Shown here in pieces: positions 33,195 through 42,733 of a stretch of 64,000 nt of DNA. The position numbers were made by a program, and so were the translations under genes. This DNA is from Lonicera japonica (taxonomy: Eukaryota; Streptophyta; Magnoliopsida; Dipsacales; Caprifoliaceae), in NCBI GenBank assembly GCA_021464415.1, contig CM038467.1, forward strand, positions 50,883,309 to 50,947,308, written 5' to 3'. How positions within the stretch are numbered: the first letter of the stretch is position 1; the number at the start of each line of letters is the position of its first letter. A model generated the notes under the pieces. That model did no database searches. It was not told the origin of the DNA and saw only the letters and a program-made list of their open reading frames with translations.

Positions 33195-33662
33195 GTGAGT
33201 AGGGAGTTGGCTTATTTGGGCCAACATAAACCGAAAGCATTTACTTCCACTCTCCTTGGCCAAGTACGCCCCCGAGGTATATCGAGTGACGAGAACACTC
33301 ACGTACCCGGGAAGTATATCAAAAGATTCTTGCACGTACCCGCCCCTGGGGTATATCGCAAGGTCTTGCCAAATAGAAGGGAGCCTGAAGTCTTCACCTT
33401 GCATTACACCTGCGTTGCATATAGGAAGAGTCAAAATAGAACACTCTTATGTTTTTTTATCAACCGTGAGGAGTTCGTACCACATAGGGCCTTGTCATGT
33501 ATATCTCCCCTAGATATTGGCAAGTACGGCCGGAGGCTGACCAACCTCCGTCGTAGAAATTTACATCGAGATCACCTCGTTGTGACTTTCCCCGGTACAT
33601 CTCCCATGAAAAGCAACTCAAGAGGAGAGATATTCCCAATTTTCATAAAATCGAAAAGATGA
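33195..33662 (+). CDS. Tat-2 leader ORF upstream of gag
   Basis: 155 codons, MSRELAYLGQHK start, parallel to the ORF of Tat-1 at 28614-28120. The region holds three repeats of the pattern GTAC followed 7-14 bp later by GTATATC (33264-33283, 33303-33320, 33336-33357). No domain recognised. The third family member (Tat-3, about 58440-57990) keeps the repeated motif but not the ORF, which argues for an RNA function as an alternative. Confidence 0.35.
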   Translation: MSRELAYLGQHKPKAFTSTLLGQVRPRGISSDENTHVPGKYIKRFLHVPAPGVYRKVLPNRREPEVFTLHYTCVAYRKSQNRTLLCFFINREEFVPHRALSCISPLDIGKYGRRLTNLRRRNLHRDHLVVTFPGTSPMKSNSRGEIFPIFIKSKR

Positions 33663-33956
33663 GTTTTTTAAAATTCGGGACAAGTAGGATAACCCAAGGA
33701 GCACTCTGATGCCTATCCTAAACTCCCACTGGGAATTCACTCAAGTTGTTGTTGACGTGTCTTTATAAAACACCTGAAACTTGGTTTTCGTTTGTTTTCT
33801 TTCTCCGTGGTTTCTTTTGGCAAAAATCGAGTCACATCATAGTCTTCCTTCATCTTCGCCCCGTGGTTCCATCTACAGCCGTAATAGGATGACAATCTGG
33901 AAGGTTGGGCTGGTCGGGATCACACCGAAAGGTTAGTAAGACCAAGCACACCCACA

Positions 33957-35104
33957 ATGGTCGATGGACGCAAGAATCAAGAGACAGATTAGAGCCTAGC
34001 CGAGGCGTCTGCACCATAGCCAGATTTAGCTGAAATGCATCGTTTGCTAATGACCGTCAGTAGGAATTTAGCAAGTCTTGTGACGAGCAACAGAGTACCC
34101 GAATTCGAATAGAAGAATTATCAGTTGAACGACTACCACCAAATCGGGATTGTAATCAATGGCAGTCTTCACAAGTGCTTCCCCCAATCCAAGGAACCAA
34201 TCCGCCACAAACGAGTCCCGTCACAGCCGGTCCCGTTCAGACCGATCCCAACAATCAGAATCAATGGGCTCCGGATTCAGGCCCTACCTATCAACAACCA
34301 GAGCCACCCATTGTCTGGCCGCAACCTCAACCGGGCCTCGATCCCCAATACCAGCCATGGTCACAAGCTTCTGCAAGGGCCATTCCGCCCCCAGCCCTAA
34401 TAGCTCCTCCCAGTGAATACCCAAACATCAATTGACTTCGGGCAGTGTATGCAGAATCAGTTATAGCTTGGGAACACACCGACGAGGTGTCAAAAGAGAG
34501 TGAAGAAATGAAGAAACTGAAAGAGCAGATGAAGGTTTTGCAAAGGGGGGTCTCTTTGATAAAAGGAGCATATAAGATTACAGATATGAATGCTTTCTCC
34601 CTCTACCCAGAAGCAAGATTGCCCCAGGGATTCAAGCTCCCTTCCATCACCAAGTTCACAGGAACCTCACCTCCTAAAACCCATCTCCAATCCTACATCA
34701 GATCCATGCTAGTGTCCAGTTGTGGAGAACTGGAATTAGCTCAGGCCTTTCACATGACTTTAACGGGGGCTGCCTTGAGATGGTTTTTTGATCTAGAGAG
34801 ACACCACATGAAGACATGGGGAGATATCGTCAAGGAATTCATGAATAAATACGGGTCTAACGAAGACTTGGAAATCACCCGCAAACACCTGGAAATGACC
34901 AAGCAAGGAGAGAAAGAAAGCTTCAGCGATTTCGTCACACGTTGGAGAGAGATGGCCTCCCAAATGTCCAAACGACCCGATGAAGAAGAGTAGTTGGAAA
35001 TCAAACAGAAGAATTTCACTCCAGCTGTATTGAGTTGCATGGGAAAGCATGTATTCCCACGCTTCAGAGCCTTGTTAAGCATGGGGTCATAAGTAGAAGA
35101 AGAG
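33957..35104 (+). pseudogene. Tat-2 gag remnant
   Basis: Start ATG at 33957 (MVDGRKNQETD), then an early TAG where Tat-1 reads Gln. The frame changes before 34445. Coiled-coil-like KESEEMKKLKEQMKVLQRG precedes the gag core ITDMNAFSLYPEARLPQGFK...RWFFDLERHHMKTWGDIVKEFMNKY (34445-34993). A TAG at 34991 and a TAA near 35089 interrupt the frame that continues into the protease ORF. Confidence 0.85.
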
Positions 35105-36928
35105 TTGGCCAAGAAAACAGAAACAGACGTCAAGAAGGCCTCATACATTGGGAGAAAGACGGCCACTCCAGCCATTAACCAACTAAGCTCATACCCCTAT
35201 CAACAAAATCCGTTTCAACAGCCACAACAAGCACCTCCGATAAATTGGCCCGCACAAGGAGAATCTTCAAGCATCGAAATGAAGAGAAGAAGGAACTTCT
35301 GTACCCTTCCCACTACCCTGGTCAAAAGCATGGAACTACTCCGAAAGGCCGGACTAATCACTCCGCTCAATCCACGCCCTCCACCAAACCCTATTCCCAG
35401 CACCTGGAAAATGAATGAGAATTGTGCATACCATCAGGCCGCGGGCCATGAGACAGAACGCTGTTTGGCTCTCCGCCATCGTATACAAGACTTAATCGAA
35501 GCCGGTACCATTCCCGCACCTGGTGGGCCCAATGTTACTAATAATCCTCTTCCCAACCATGCTCCCCCTGCGGGAATTAATGCATTGACCACTGATGAAG
35601 AAGGCTTTGATCCCGTGGGGCTCATTCTAGATGACCCCGCCTATGAATCACCTGCTGTGCTGCCAGAAAAGACTCAAATCGCACCAGGCCTTAATCCGAT
35701 CATTGACCAATGGATGGCCAAGATGAACTTTCTACCCGGGCAGGGTTTAGGAAAGACCAACCAAGGGATCCCACAACCTCTTACAATCAAAACCAATCCC
35801 GGAAAATCTGGGATAGGATGGACCCAGGATAAGAAGAAAAAAGCATGGAAGTCCCGAGGCCTTCCCAAGGAGACAATTTGTATGACAGAAACCTCCACCA
35901 AAGCATTCAGTTGGTTGGCAGAACCAGAATCATCAGAAACCCCAGAAGGATCAAACCCAGCATCCCTTTGGATACAACAAATTACCCATTCAGGAAGGGT
36001 ATATCAGCCACCACTAATGGATGTCGAGAAATCACTTCCTCCTAAGAAAATAGGAGAAGATCGGGTATTGGAACAGTTGAAGAAAACTCAGGCATACATC
36101 ACCATTTGGGGCCTCCTGGTTGCCTCCAAACCTCACCGGACTGCTTTTATCAAGCTCCTAGATGAGGCCGTCATATCATTAGACGCTACGCCCGAGCAAT
36201 TGCCAAACATGATTGGGTCACTTACAGTCCAAAGAAGTCTATCATTCTCAGATGAAGACTTATCTCCATTGGGAAGAAAACACAGCCTCTCCCTTCATAT
36301 CACTATCCGAACTCGAGGAAAAATCTTGCCACATGTCCTCATCGATAATGGATCAACTATAAACGTTTGCCCCCTTAAGACTGCCAGATGCCTGGGTATC
36401 TCAGATTCAGAGCTTTCTCCGTCAGCAGTAACCGTTAGAGCCTATGACAACTCTAGGCGAGCCGTCCTGGGTTCTCTGAAGCTTGATCTCATAGTTGGTC
36501 CCGGAAACTTTTCGGACGATTTCCAAATCATAGACAATCCCTCCAGTTTTAACCTCCTGTTGGGAAGAGCATGGCTACATGATATAGGAGCACTCCCCTC
36601 CTCCTTACACCAGAAGATCAAGATACCATTCGAAGGGAATATAATCACCCTCCAAGGAGATCCTGAAAGGACCTTGGCGGATCTGGAGTTACCTGTTTTG
36701 GGCATTGGGAGTCAAAGCATACAGTTGGGAGGCTTTTCTTATGAGCCTCAAGTACAAGCTCTCGCCACCCAAAGAATCGAGTATCTTCCCCCTGATAATA
36801 TCCCCGGTCTCAGTACCAAGATCACGAAGATGCTGAGAATGATGAAATACTTACCTGGAGCCAGTCTGGGAAAAGGGCAGCCAGGATTACGTCAGGCCTT
36901 AGAACCAGTAACGAGGCATAAAAAATAA
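35105..36928 (+). CDS. Tat-2 gag C-terminus, G-patch-like segments and protease
   Basis: 607-codon open stretch. Early: a zinc-knuckle-like NCAYHQAAGHETERC. Then two G-patch-like segments (MNFLPGQGLGKTNQGI near residue 205 and MKYLPGASLGKGQPGL near the end). The aspartic protease motif LIDNGSTINV starts about 36338, followed by the conserved LLGRAWLHDIGALPSSLHQK. It shares the frame with gag and RT, so gag-pol was one polyprotein. The listed start is only where the open frame begins after a stop. Confidence 0.85.
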   Translation: MAKKTETDVKKASYIGRKTATPAINQLSSYPYQQNPFQQPQQAPPINWPAQGESSSIEMKRRRNFCTLPTTLVKSMELLRKAGLITPLNPRPPPNPIPSTWKMNENCAYHQAAGHETERCLALRHRIQDLIEAGTIPAPGGPNVTNNPLPNHAPPAGINALTTDEEGFDPVGLILDDPAYESPAVLPEKTQIAPGLNPIIDQWMAKMNFLPGQGLGKTNQGIPQPLTIKTNPGKSGIGWTQDKKKKAWKSRGLPKETICMTETSTKAFSWLAEPESSETPEGSNPASLWIQQITHSGRVYQPPLMDVEKSLPPKKIGEDRVLEQLKKTQAYITIWGLLVASKPHRTAFIKLLDEAVISLDATPEQLPNMIGSLTVQRSLSFSDEDLSPLGRKHSLSLHITIRTRGKILPHVLIDNGSTINVCPLKTARCLGISDSELSPSAVTVRAYDNSRRAVLGSLKLDLIVGPGNFSDDFQIIDNPSSFNLLLGRAWLHDIGALPSSLHQKIKIPFEGNIITLQGDPERTLADLELPVLGIGSQSIQLGGFSYEPQVQALATQRIEYLPPDNIPGLSTKITKMLRMMKYLPGASLGKGQPGLRQALEPVTRHKK

Positions 36929-37663
36929 GGGTTGGAGTACCGACACACCGAAGAAGACGACCGAGAGAAAAGGGATCAAGAGTATCGGTGTCCGAGTTTT
37001 AGCTCTCTTAATGGGTTTTTTGTCAAAGAAGGAGAGGACTTCCCCTTTTGCGGCTTTCAAGAGCCTTGTAGAAATGACAACGGAGATAACCTTCCAGGAT
37101 GGGAAATCTTTTATGAAGAGGACCTTTATCTCAAAGAAAGTGTTATACACAGCTTCTCTACCAGGGTAACAATCTGGCCGAAAGAAGAGAATGAAGACGA
37201 AAAAGGTGAAGAGGAAGAAATGATCGGAGATCTCTTCGACGTCATGGCTCTAGAGGATAATGAGTCAGGAGAAGACCCTGTACATTTAATACACGTTGAT
37301 CCAATCTACCAGGAAAAAGGGGAAAAGAGTGAAATTGTAAGGGTGAGAGATAAGAATGAGGGAAATAGGAGGGAAGAGTCTCTCCTAGATTTACTTTTCA
37401 AACTTGTACCTGTAAACACTATTATTATTAACGAAGAAGACTCTATGTTGCAGTATCCTATTAGTCCTGATTCTGTAATTGCTTATATGGAGTTGGAAAG
37501 ACTAAACGAACATCCTGAATAGGAAAAGCAGCGCATACAAAGCGAGGAGGGAGATACTCTTCTGATTAATCTTGGGACAGAGAAGGAAAGGAAAGAAGTT
37601 CGTATTGGGGAAAGTCTAAACGAGGCAGAAAGAGAGGAATTCACACAAACTCTGAATGAGTAC
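36929..37663 (+). CDS. Tat-2 acidic linker between protease and RT
   Basis: Same frame as the neighbours. It is rich in Glu/Asp/Arg and has no recognised fold; it ends ...LNEYVDIFAWSYADMPG, the usual lead-in to Ty3/gypsy RT. TAA at 36926 and TAG at 37520 interrupt it. Confidence 0.6.
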
Positions 37664-38470
37664 GTGGATATCTTCGCCTGGTCCTATGCTGATATGCCAG
37701 GTTTGAACAGCCAGATAGTCATGCACAAGATACACACTAAACAGGAATTCAGACCCGTCAAGCAAAAATTGAGAAAGCTCACGCCAGAATGGTCCCTAAA
37801 GGTAAAAGAAGAAGTGATGAAACAGCTGGGTGTGGGGTTTTTGCGGGTGATCGAGTACCCTTCATGGTTAGCCAACATTGTGCGCGTTCCAAAGGCAAAT
37901 GGGAAGGTCCACATGTGTATGGATTACCGAGATCTCAATAAAGCTTGTCCAAAAGATGATTTCCCATTACCCAACATTGATTTGATAATAGATAATATTG
38001 CCAACCATGCCTTGAAGTCATTTGTGGACGGCTTTGCAGGGTATAATCAGATCAATATGCACCCAAATCACTAAGAGAAAACATCATTTATTACACCATG
38101 GGGAACATACTGCTACACTGTTATGCCATTCGGGCTAAAGAATGCCGGGACAACATATCAGAGGGCAGCTACAACTATCTTCCACGACACGATTCACAAA
38201 GAAGTAGAAGTATATGTGGACGATATGATAATCAAGTCAAAGGAAAGGGAAGGCCATATACCAGCCTTACGAGCCTTTTTTGACTGCCTCCGCCAGTACC
38301 AGATGAGACTCAACCCGCAGAAATGTGTATTCGGGGTAACCAAGGAAAAACTTCTAGGCTATGTTGTCAGTAAGAAAGGAATCGAGGTAGACACTGCCAA
38401 GGTTAGAGCTATCCGAGAAATGCCCGAGCCTCGTACCGAGAATGAAGTCTGAGGATTTTTGGGTAATTTG
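37664..38470 (+). pseudogene. Tat-2 reverse transcriptase
   Basis: Clear Ty3/gypsy RT: FRPVKQKLRKLTPE, WLANIVRVPKANGKVHMCMDYRDLN, FPLPNIDLIIDN, MPFGLKNAGTTYQR, the catalytic YVDDM (38213-38227) and LNPQKCVFGV. TAA at 38072 and TGA at 38450 break it; both fit single C-to-T changes of Gln and Arg codons expected there. It copies the element RNA into DNA. Confidence 0.92.
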
Positions 38471-39019
38471 CAGTACATCAGTAGGTTCATCTCTCAGCCC
38501 ACTCAGACGTGCGAGCCCATCTTCAAACTCCTGAGGAAATCTTCACCAGGAGAATGGGACGGCCAGTGCCAGGAAGCTTTTGATAGAATCAAAGACTATC
38601 TCTCCAACCCCCCAGTATTAGCCCCACCACAGACCGGACTGCCACTAATCTTATACCTAACAGTCATGGATTCAGCTGCAGGAGCTATACTAGCCCAACA
38701 TGTGATTGATACCCGAAAAGAGTAGGCTATCTACTACATCAGCAAAAAGTTGTCCCCAATCGAGATAAACTACACGCCATTAGAGAAGTCATGCACCGCT
38801 CATGTTTGGGTAACGCAGAAATTACGACACTACATGCTGGTTTTTCCAGTCATCCTGGCATGACGAATAGATCCGTTAAAATACCTCTTTGAGAAACCAG
38901 CTCTCTCAAATCGTATGGCAAAATGGTTATTCTTACTCTCCGAATTCGATATCACATACATGACCTAAAAGGCAGTCAAAGGCAAGATCATAGCTGATTA
39001 CCTGGCCCACAATCTGATA
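38471..39019 (+). pseudogene. Tat-2 RNase H (Ty3/gypsy type)
   Basis: PPQTGLPLILYLTVMDSAAGAILAQ is the RT-linked RNase H; the first catalytic Asp of DxS is seen as MDSA. Then YYISKKLSP, FEKPALSNRMAKWLFLLSEFDI and KGKIIADYLA. In-frame stops near 38723, 38860 and 38966. Confidence 0.85.
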
Positions 39020-39802
39020 TTGGGGGACATGTTAGAAGAAGCCGAATTTCCCGATGAAACTATCATGAATGTTAAGATCGATGAAGACTGGAAATTATAC
39101 TTTGATGGGGCCGCCAACCAAAACAAGAATCGAGTAGGCATCCTGTTAATCTCTCCCGACCAAACTTACTCCCCGATATCATATCATTTGGACTTTTTCT
39201 GCACCAATAATATGGCCGAGTATGAAGCCTGTATAATTGGGTTAGAGATTGCGCTCCAAAGGGGTATACAGAGAATACAAGTGTACGGAGATTCGGCATT
39301 AGTGGTCCACCAAGTGCTACAAGAATGGAAGGTCAGAGATGAGAAGTTGGTACCATACCTCGCCCGACTGGAGGATGTCGCAGGGAGATTTGAGCATTCG
39401 GAGTTTTACTATGTCCCTAGATCACAGAATAGTTTTACTAACGCACTAGCAACCCTGGCATCAATGATCGATATCCCGGAAGGGATGGAAGAAATAACTC
39501 TTACTGTACAAAGAAGACCAGGACCAACACACTGCATGGCCCTTGAGGTAGAGAATGAAAAGGATGGGGACTCAGCCACGTGGTTTTATGACATCTGGAA
39601 CCTATTGAAAAATCATATGTATCCCGAGCAAACAGATAAGAAAACACGGATCACACTCGGAAGATTAGCATCAGGGTTCATACTTTGTGCCGGAAGGCTG
39701 TATAAAAGGAACTACGACGGGACCCATCTTCAATGTCTCACTGAAGAAGAATCTGTCAGAATGATGGATCAGATACATGGGGGCGATTTTGACCTCATAT
39801 GA
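39020..39802 (+). CDS. Tat-2 second RNase H (archaeal-type) and integrase start
   Basis: 260 codons open. WKLYFDGAANQNKNRVGILL carries the first catalytic Asp, NNMAEYEACIIGLEIAL the Glu, VYGDSALVVHQV the next Asp, and FTNALATLAS the last region. This extra RNase H is the signature of the Tat lineage. The end runs toward the integrase zinc finger, where the frame breaks at 39802. Confidence 0.88.
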   Translation: MGDMLEEAEFPDETIMNVKIDEDWKLYFDGAANQNKNRVGILLISPDQTYSPISYHLDFFCTNNMAEYEACIIGLEIALQRGIQRIQVYGDSALVVHQVLQEWKVRDEKLVPYLARLEDVAGRFEHSEFYYVPRSQNSFTNALATLASMIDIPEGMEEITLTVQRRPGPTHCMALEVENEKDGDSATWFYDIWNLLKNHMYPEQTDKKTRITLGRLASGFILCAGRLYKRNYDGTHLQCLTEEESVRMMDQIHGGDFDLI

Positions 39803-40822
39803 GCGGCCATACGCTTGCCCGTAAAATCATCAGACAAGGTTATTTCTGGTCTACCCTGCAAAGCGATTGTGTTAACCACGTACGCCGTTGTCACAAATGT
39901 CAAATCTACGCTAAGTCTCAGAAACTTCCTCCGAAAGAGTTGTACAACATAACTGCTCCCTGACCTTTCGCAACCTGGGGAATTGACATCATTGGAAAAA
40001 TTTTGCCAAAGCCAGCAACAGCCATGAATTTATACTAGTGGCCATCGATTACTTCACCAAATGGGTAGAGGCCGAGTCTTTCCAGACCTTTGACGCCAAG
40101 AAAGTTGCCCGATTCATCAAACGGAATATCGTCTGCCGATATGGGGTCCCATACGAGATCATCTCAGACAACGGTACCCACTTCGAAGGAGAAGCTAATG
40201 CAGTCATGGAGGAATACGGTATTACCCGACACAGATCTTCACCATACAGACCGCAAACAATGGGGCAGTTGAGGCAGCCAACAAAAATTTGAAGAATATC
40301 TTGAGCAAGATGACCGACACCTGTCGAGACTGGCCAGAGAAGTTACCATATGCGTTGTGGGGATTCCGCACCACTGAGAGGGTCTCTACCAGGGCAACCC
40401 CATTCTCACTTACATACGGGATGGAAGCAGTCCTCCCTGTTGAATTAAAGGTCCTCTCTCTCAAAGTAATGTTAAAGAATCAAGTTAATGAGCTGAAATG
40501 GGTCCAGGCACGTTATGACGAGCTGGCATTGCTAGATGAGAAGAGATTGAAAGCCGCATATCACCACCAAGGGTATCAAAGGAGAATCGCTCGAGCATTC
40601 AACCAGAAAGTAAAGACTCGGGGTATCAATGAGAACGACATCGTGTTGAAAGAAATTCGAGAATCAGCCAGAGACCCGAGAGGAAAGTTCGGGCAAAAGT
40701 GGACAGGGCTATACATCGTCAAAGAAATTGATACAGGGGGTGCCGCTATACTCGCTGATTTGGATGGACAGTTACTGCATTCCCCAGTCAACATGGATCG
40801 ACTGAAGAAGTATTACCAATAG
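39790..40822 (+). pseudogene. Tat-2 integrase
   Basis: Zinc finger remains in one frame (RTLARKIIRQGYFW...CVNHVRRCHKCQ, near 39805-39905). The core has WGIDIIG with first Asp, VAIDYFTKWVEAE, IISDNGTHFE with second Asp (about 40170) and the region VEAANKNLKNIL where the catalytic Glu lies. The C-terminal part (LPYALWGFRTTERVSTRATPF...VNMDRLKKYYQ) is open from 40289 to the stop at 40822. Two local frame changes and a TGA near 39961 inactivate it. Confidence 0.88.
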
Positions 40823-41040
40823 ATGTAACGTGTATGTTAAGAACTATGTAAACCTGAGCCCCAACTCAAAATTGTGTTTTTGGAAAAATCAAAAGGGGAA
40901 CGTAGGCAACCTGAGAAGTGACTTCAGGACCGGTTTAAACATTATGAAGAAATTTATTTCTTGTAAAAAAGTCCCTTGTTTATTATAAAGGTGGTTTAGA
41001 ACACCGAAGGTTACAAAGGAGATATATCATACAGAAAGAC
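40823..41040. other. Spacer between convergent pol and antisense gene B
   Basis: 218 bp between the pol stop (+) and the gene B stop (-). It includes GGGGAACGTAGGCAACC, a phrase often found after pol in this lineage. No terminator signal was identified. Confidence 0.4.
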
Positions 41041-42284
41041 CTAATCCCTAGGGGTTGGCCAAGCAGGGTCCTCAGTAACCAAGTCAATTCGAGCCTCATC
41101 CAGGATCTTGTACGCAAAGACTATGCTTTCCTCTGTGGGTTTGGAATCTATGAACCAAAACCATTCCATTTGAAAGGGGTCATCAATCAGCTCCTCTTCC
41201 AGAGACCTCCATCGAAAACGGATAATGTCAGCCCGGAGGGGCCTGGAAATACTAAAACGGGCATAGTTGAACTGACGAGTCAGTCGAGCACGCCACATTC
41301 TCTCCACCTGCTGGGTCAGGAATTTAGACTCGGAAAAGAAGTTGTTCAGGCTAAGGGGAATGCCCTGAGGAACGTTAAATTGTCGAAGAAGACGTCCTGG
41401 GAGATAAAAAGAAGTGAACCAGAGCCCACGGAGCCGAACGTAATTCTGCCCCCCGGTACTAAACACTATCGCCCTCAGCTTCCACCAAGGAATTTCCACC
41501 GAATGGCCCGAGAATTCTCCGAAAACCACACTGTCCAATCAGAGGAAGACATTGTCAAGGCACCAAAGAGGGGACAACGGAAAAAGTATGTCGGGTTGTC
41601 AACCTAAACCCCATTGAAGCCCACCGATCGAAAACGCTCCAATAGCCACATGTATAGCAAGCGCGGACTTCCCCTGAAAAAGGGGAAAGCTCCCCTTTTG
41701 AGACCATCTAGGCCATTCAGAGTCTCTGCGAGAACAATAGGCACTATGGACTCCCCATTTCTAGCATGGTAAATCAAACTCAGAATAGTCGGATCAACAC
41801 GGGAAGAGCCCGTCACCAGTAGCATATCAGAAACGAGACAAATCAAGGCTGCCACAGTACGCCCCGCACTATAAGAAGCTCTCTTCTCATAACGATGAAA
41901 GAACCTAACCATTTTATGCAGGTCAAGAAGCTCGTCGATAATAAAACCATCACAGGCCGCTTGGGGAATGGCGAAAAGAGCAATCAGCATATCTCAGGGA
42001 CCGATTTCTTCTATGGGAACAACCATTGGGAGACGAACATCAGAATGCAACAGCCAAGAAAATTCTTCATAAGTCGGACAAAGCTCATCTAACCCGAAAC
42101 GGAAAAGATGATCAGCAAAACTCCAGAAATACAAAGCACCTAACAGAAAGGAAAAATCTACAGGACGATGGCACCAACCCGCCAAAGGACGGAATACACC
42201 AAAGTTCAAGCCATTCTCAGAAGATATCAGAGCATCTCGGGCTTCAACATAAGAAAAATTAGAATTTGTGAGATAAGAAGACAT
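41041..42284 (-). pseudogene. Antisense gene B of Tat-2: DUF7745-like protein
   Basis: Minus-strand reading from ATG 42284: FSFLLGALYFWSFADHLFRFGLDELCPTYEEF, then (after one TGA at 41993) ALFAIPQAACDGFIIDELLDLHKMVRFFHRYE...LLYMWLLERF, then after a stop and frame change at about 41604-41540 WWKLRAIVFSTGGQNYVRLRGLWFTSFYLPGRLLRQF to 41041. The hydrophobic/aromatic pattern and order recall DUF7745, a plant-mobile-domain relative common in plant transposons; this is from memory. It has its own TATA box and two palindromes upstream, so it looks like a separate transcription unit opposite to pol. Confidence 0.65.
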
Positions 42285-42323
42285 TCTAGGAAAGGTATGG
42301 GGATGAAGGAAGGAAGATGGGTG

Positions 42324-42402
42324 TATTTATAGCAAAAAAAAGGGTTCCTGTACCTGTGTGTCGTGCGACAAACCCATGTCCAAGAGGGAATGTCGCGCGA
42401 CA
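42324..42402 (-). promoter_or_regulatory. Promoter of antisense gene B
   Basis: Minus-strand TATA box TATAAATA at 42331-42324, about 40 bp before the ATG at 42284. Upstream of it are TGTCGTGCGACA (42359-42370) and a perfect TGTCGCGCGACA (42391-42402), the same palindromes as in the LTR promoter. Confidence 0.65.
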
Positions 42403-42733
42403 AACTCCCTTCGTGTGCTCTGTTTTGATATTTTCTTACACGTAAGAGTCAGTTTTGCCAAAAGACCCACTTTTTATGCATTATGCTCACTCTGTTCTTT
42501 TGTAGGGACCTTAGTATCATCCCATCACAAAGGTACGATTCCTAATTTTATCGATCTGTGTAATTACTAACAATTTTTCATCATTAGATAAATAAATGCA
42601 TAGCATCAGACATAAATAAAGATTTTTCATAAAACTAATAAAAGAACAATTTTTTACAAAACTAAATCTCTGTCTAAAAATCTAAAAATAAAAACTACAT
42701 ATTTTTCAGAACTAACTAAATACAGGAAAAAAG
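42403..42733. other. Spacer between antisense genes A and B
   Basis: AT-rich 330-bp interval between the gene A stop (42734) and the palindromes of gene B. Probably gene A 3' untranslated sequence and gene B upstream region. Confidence 0.4.
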
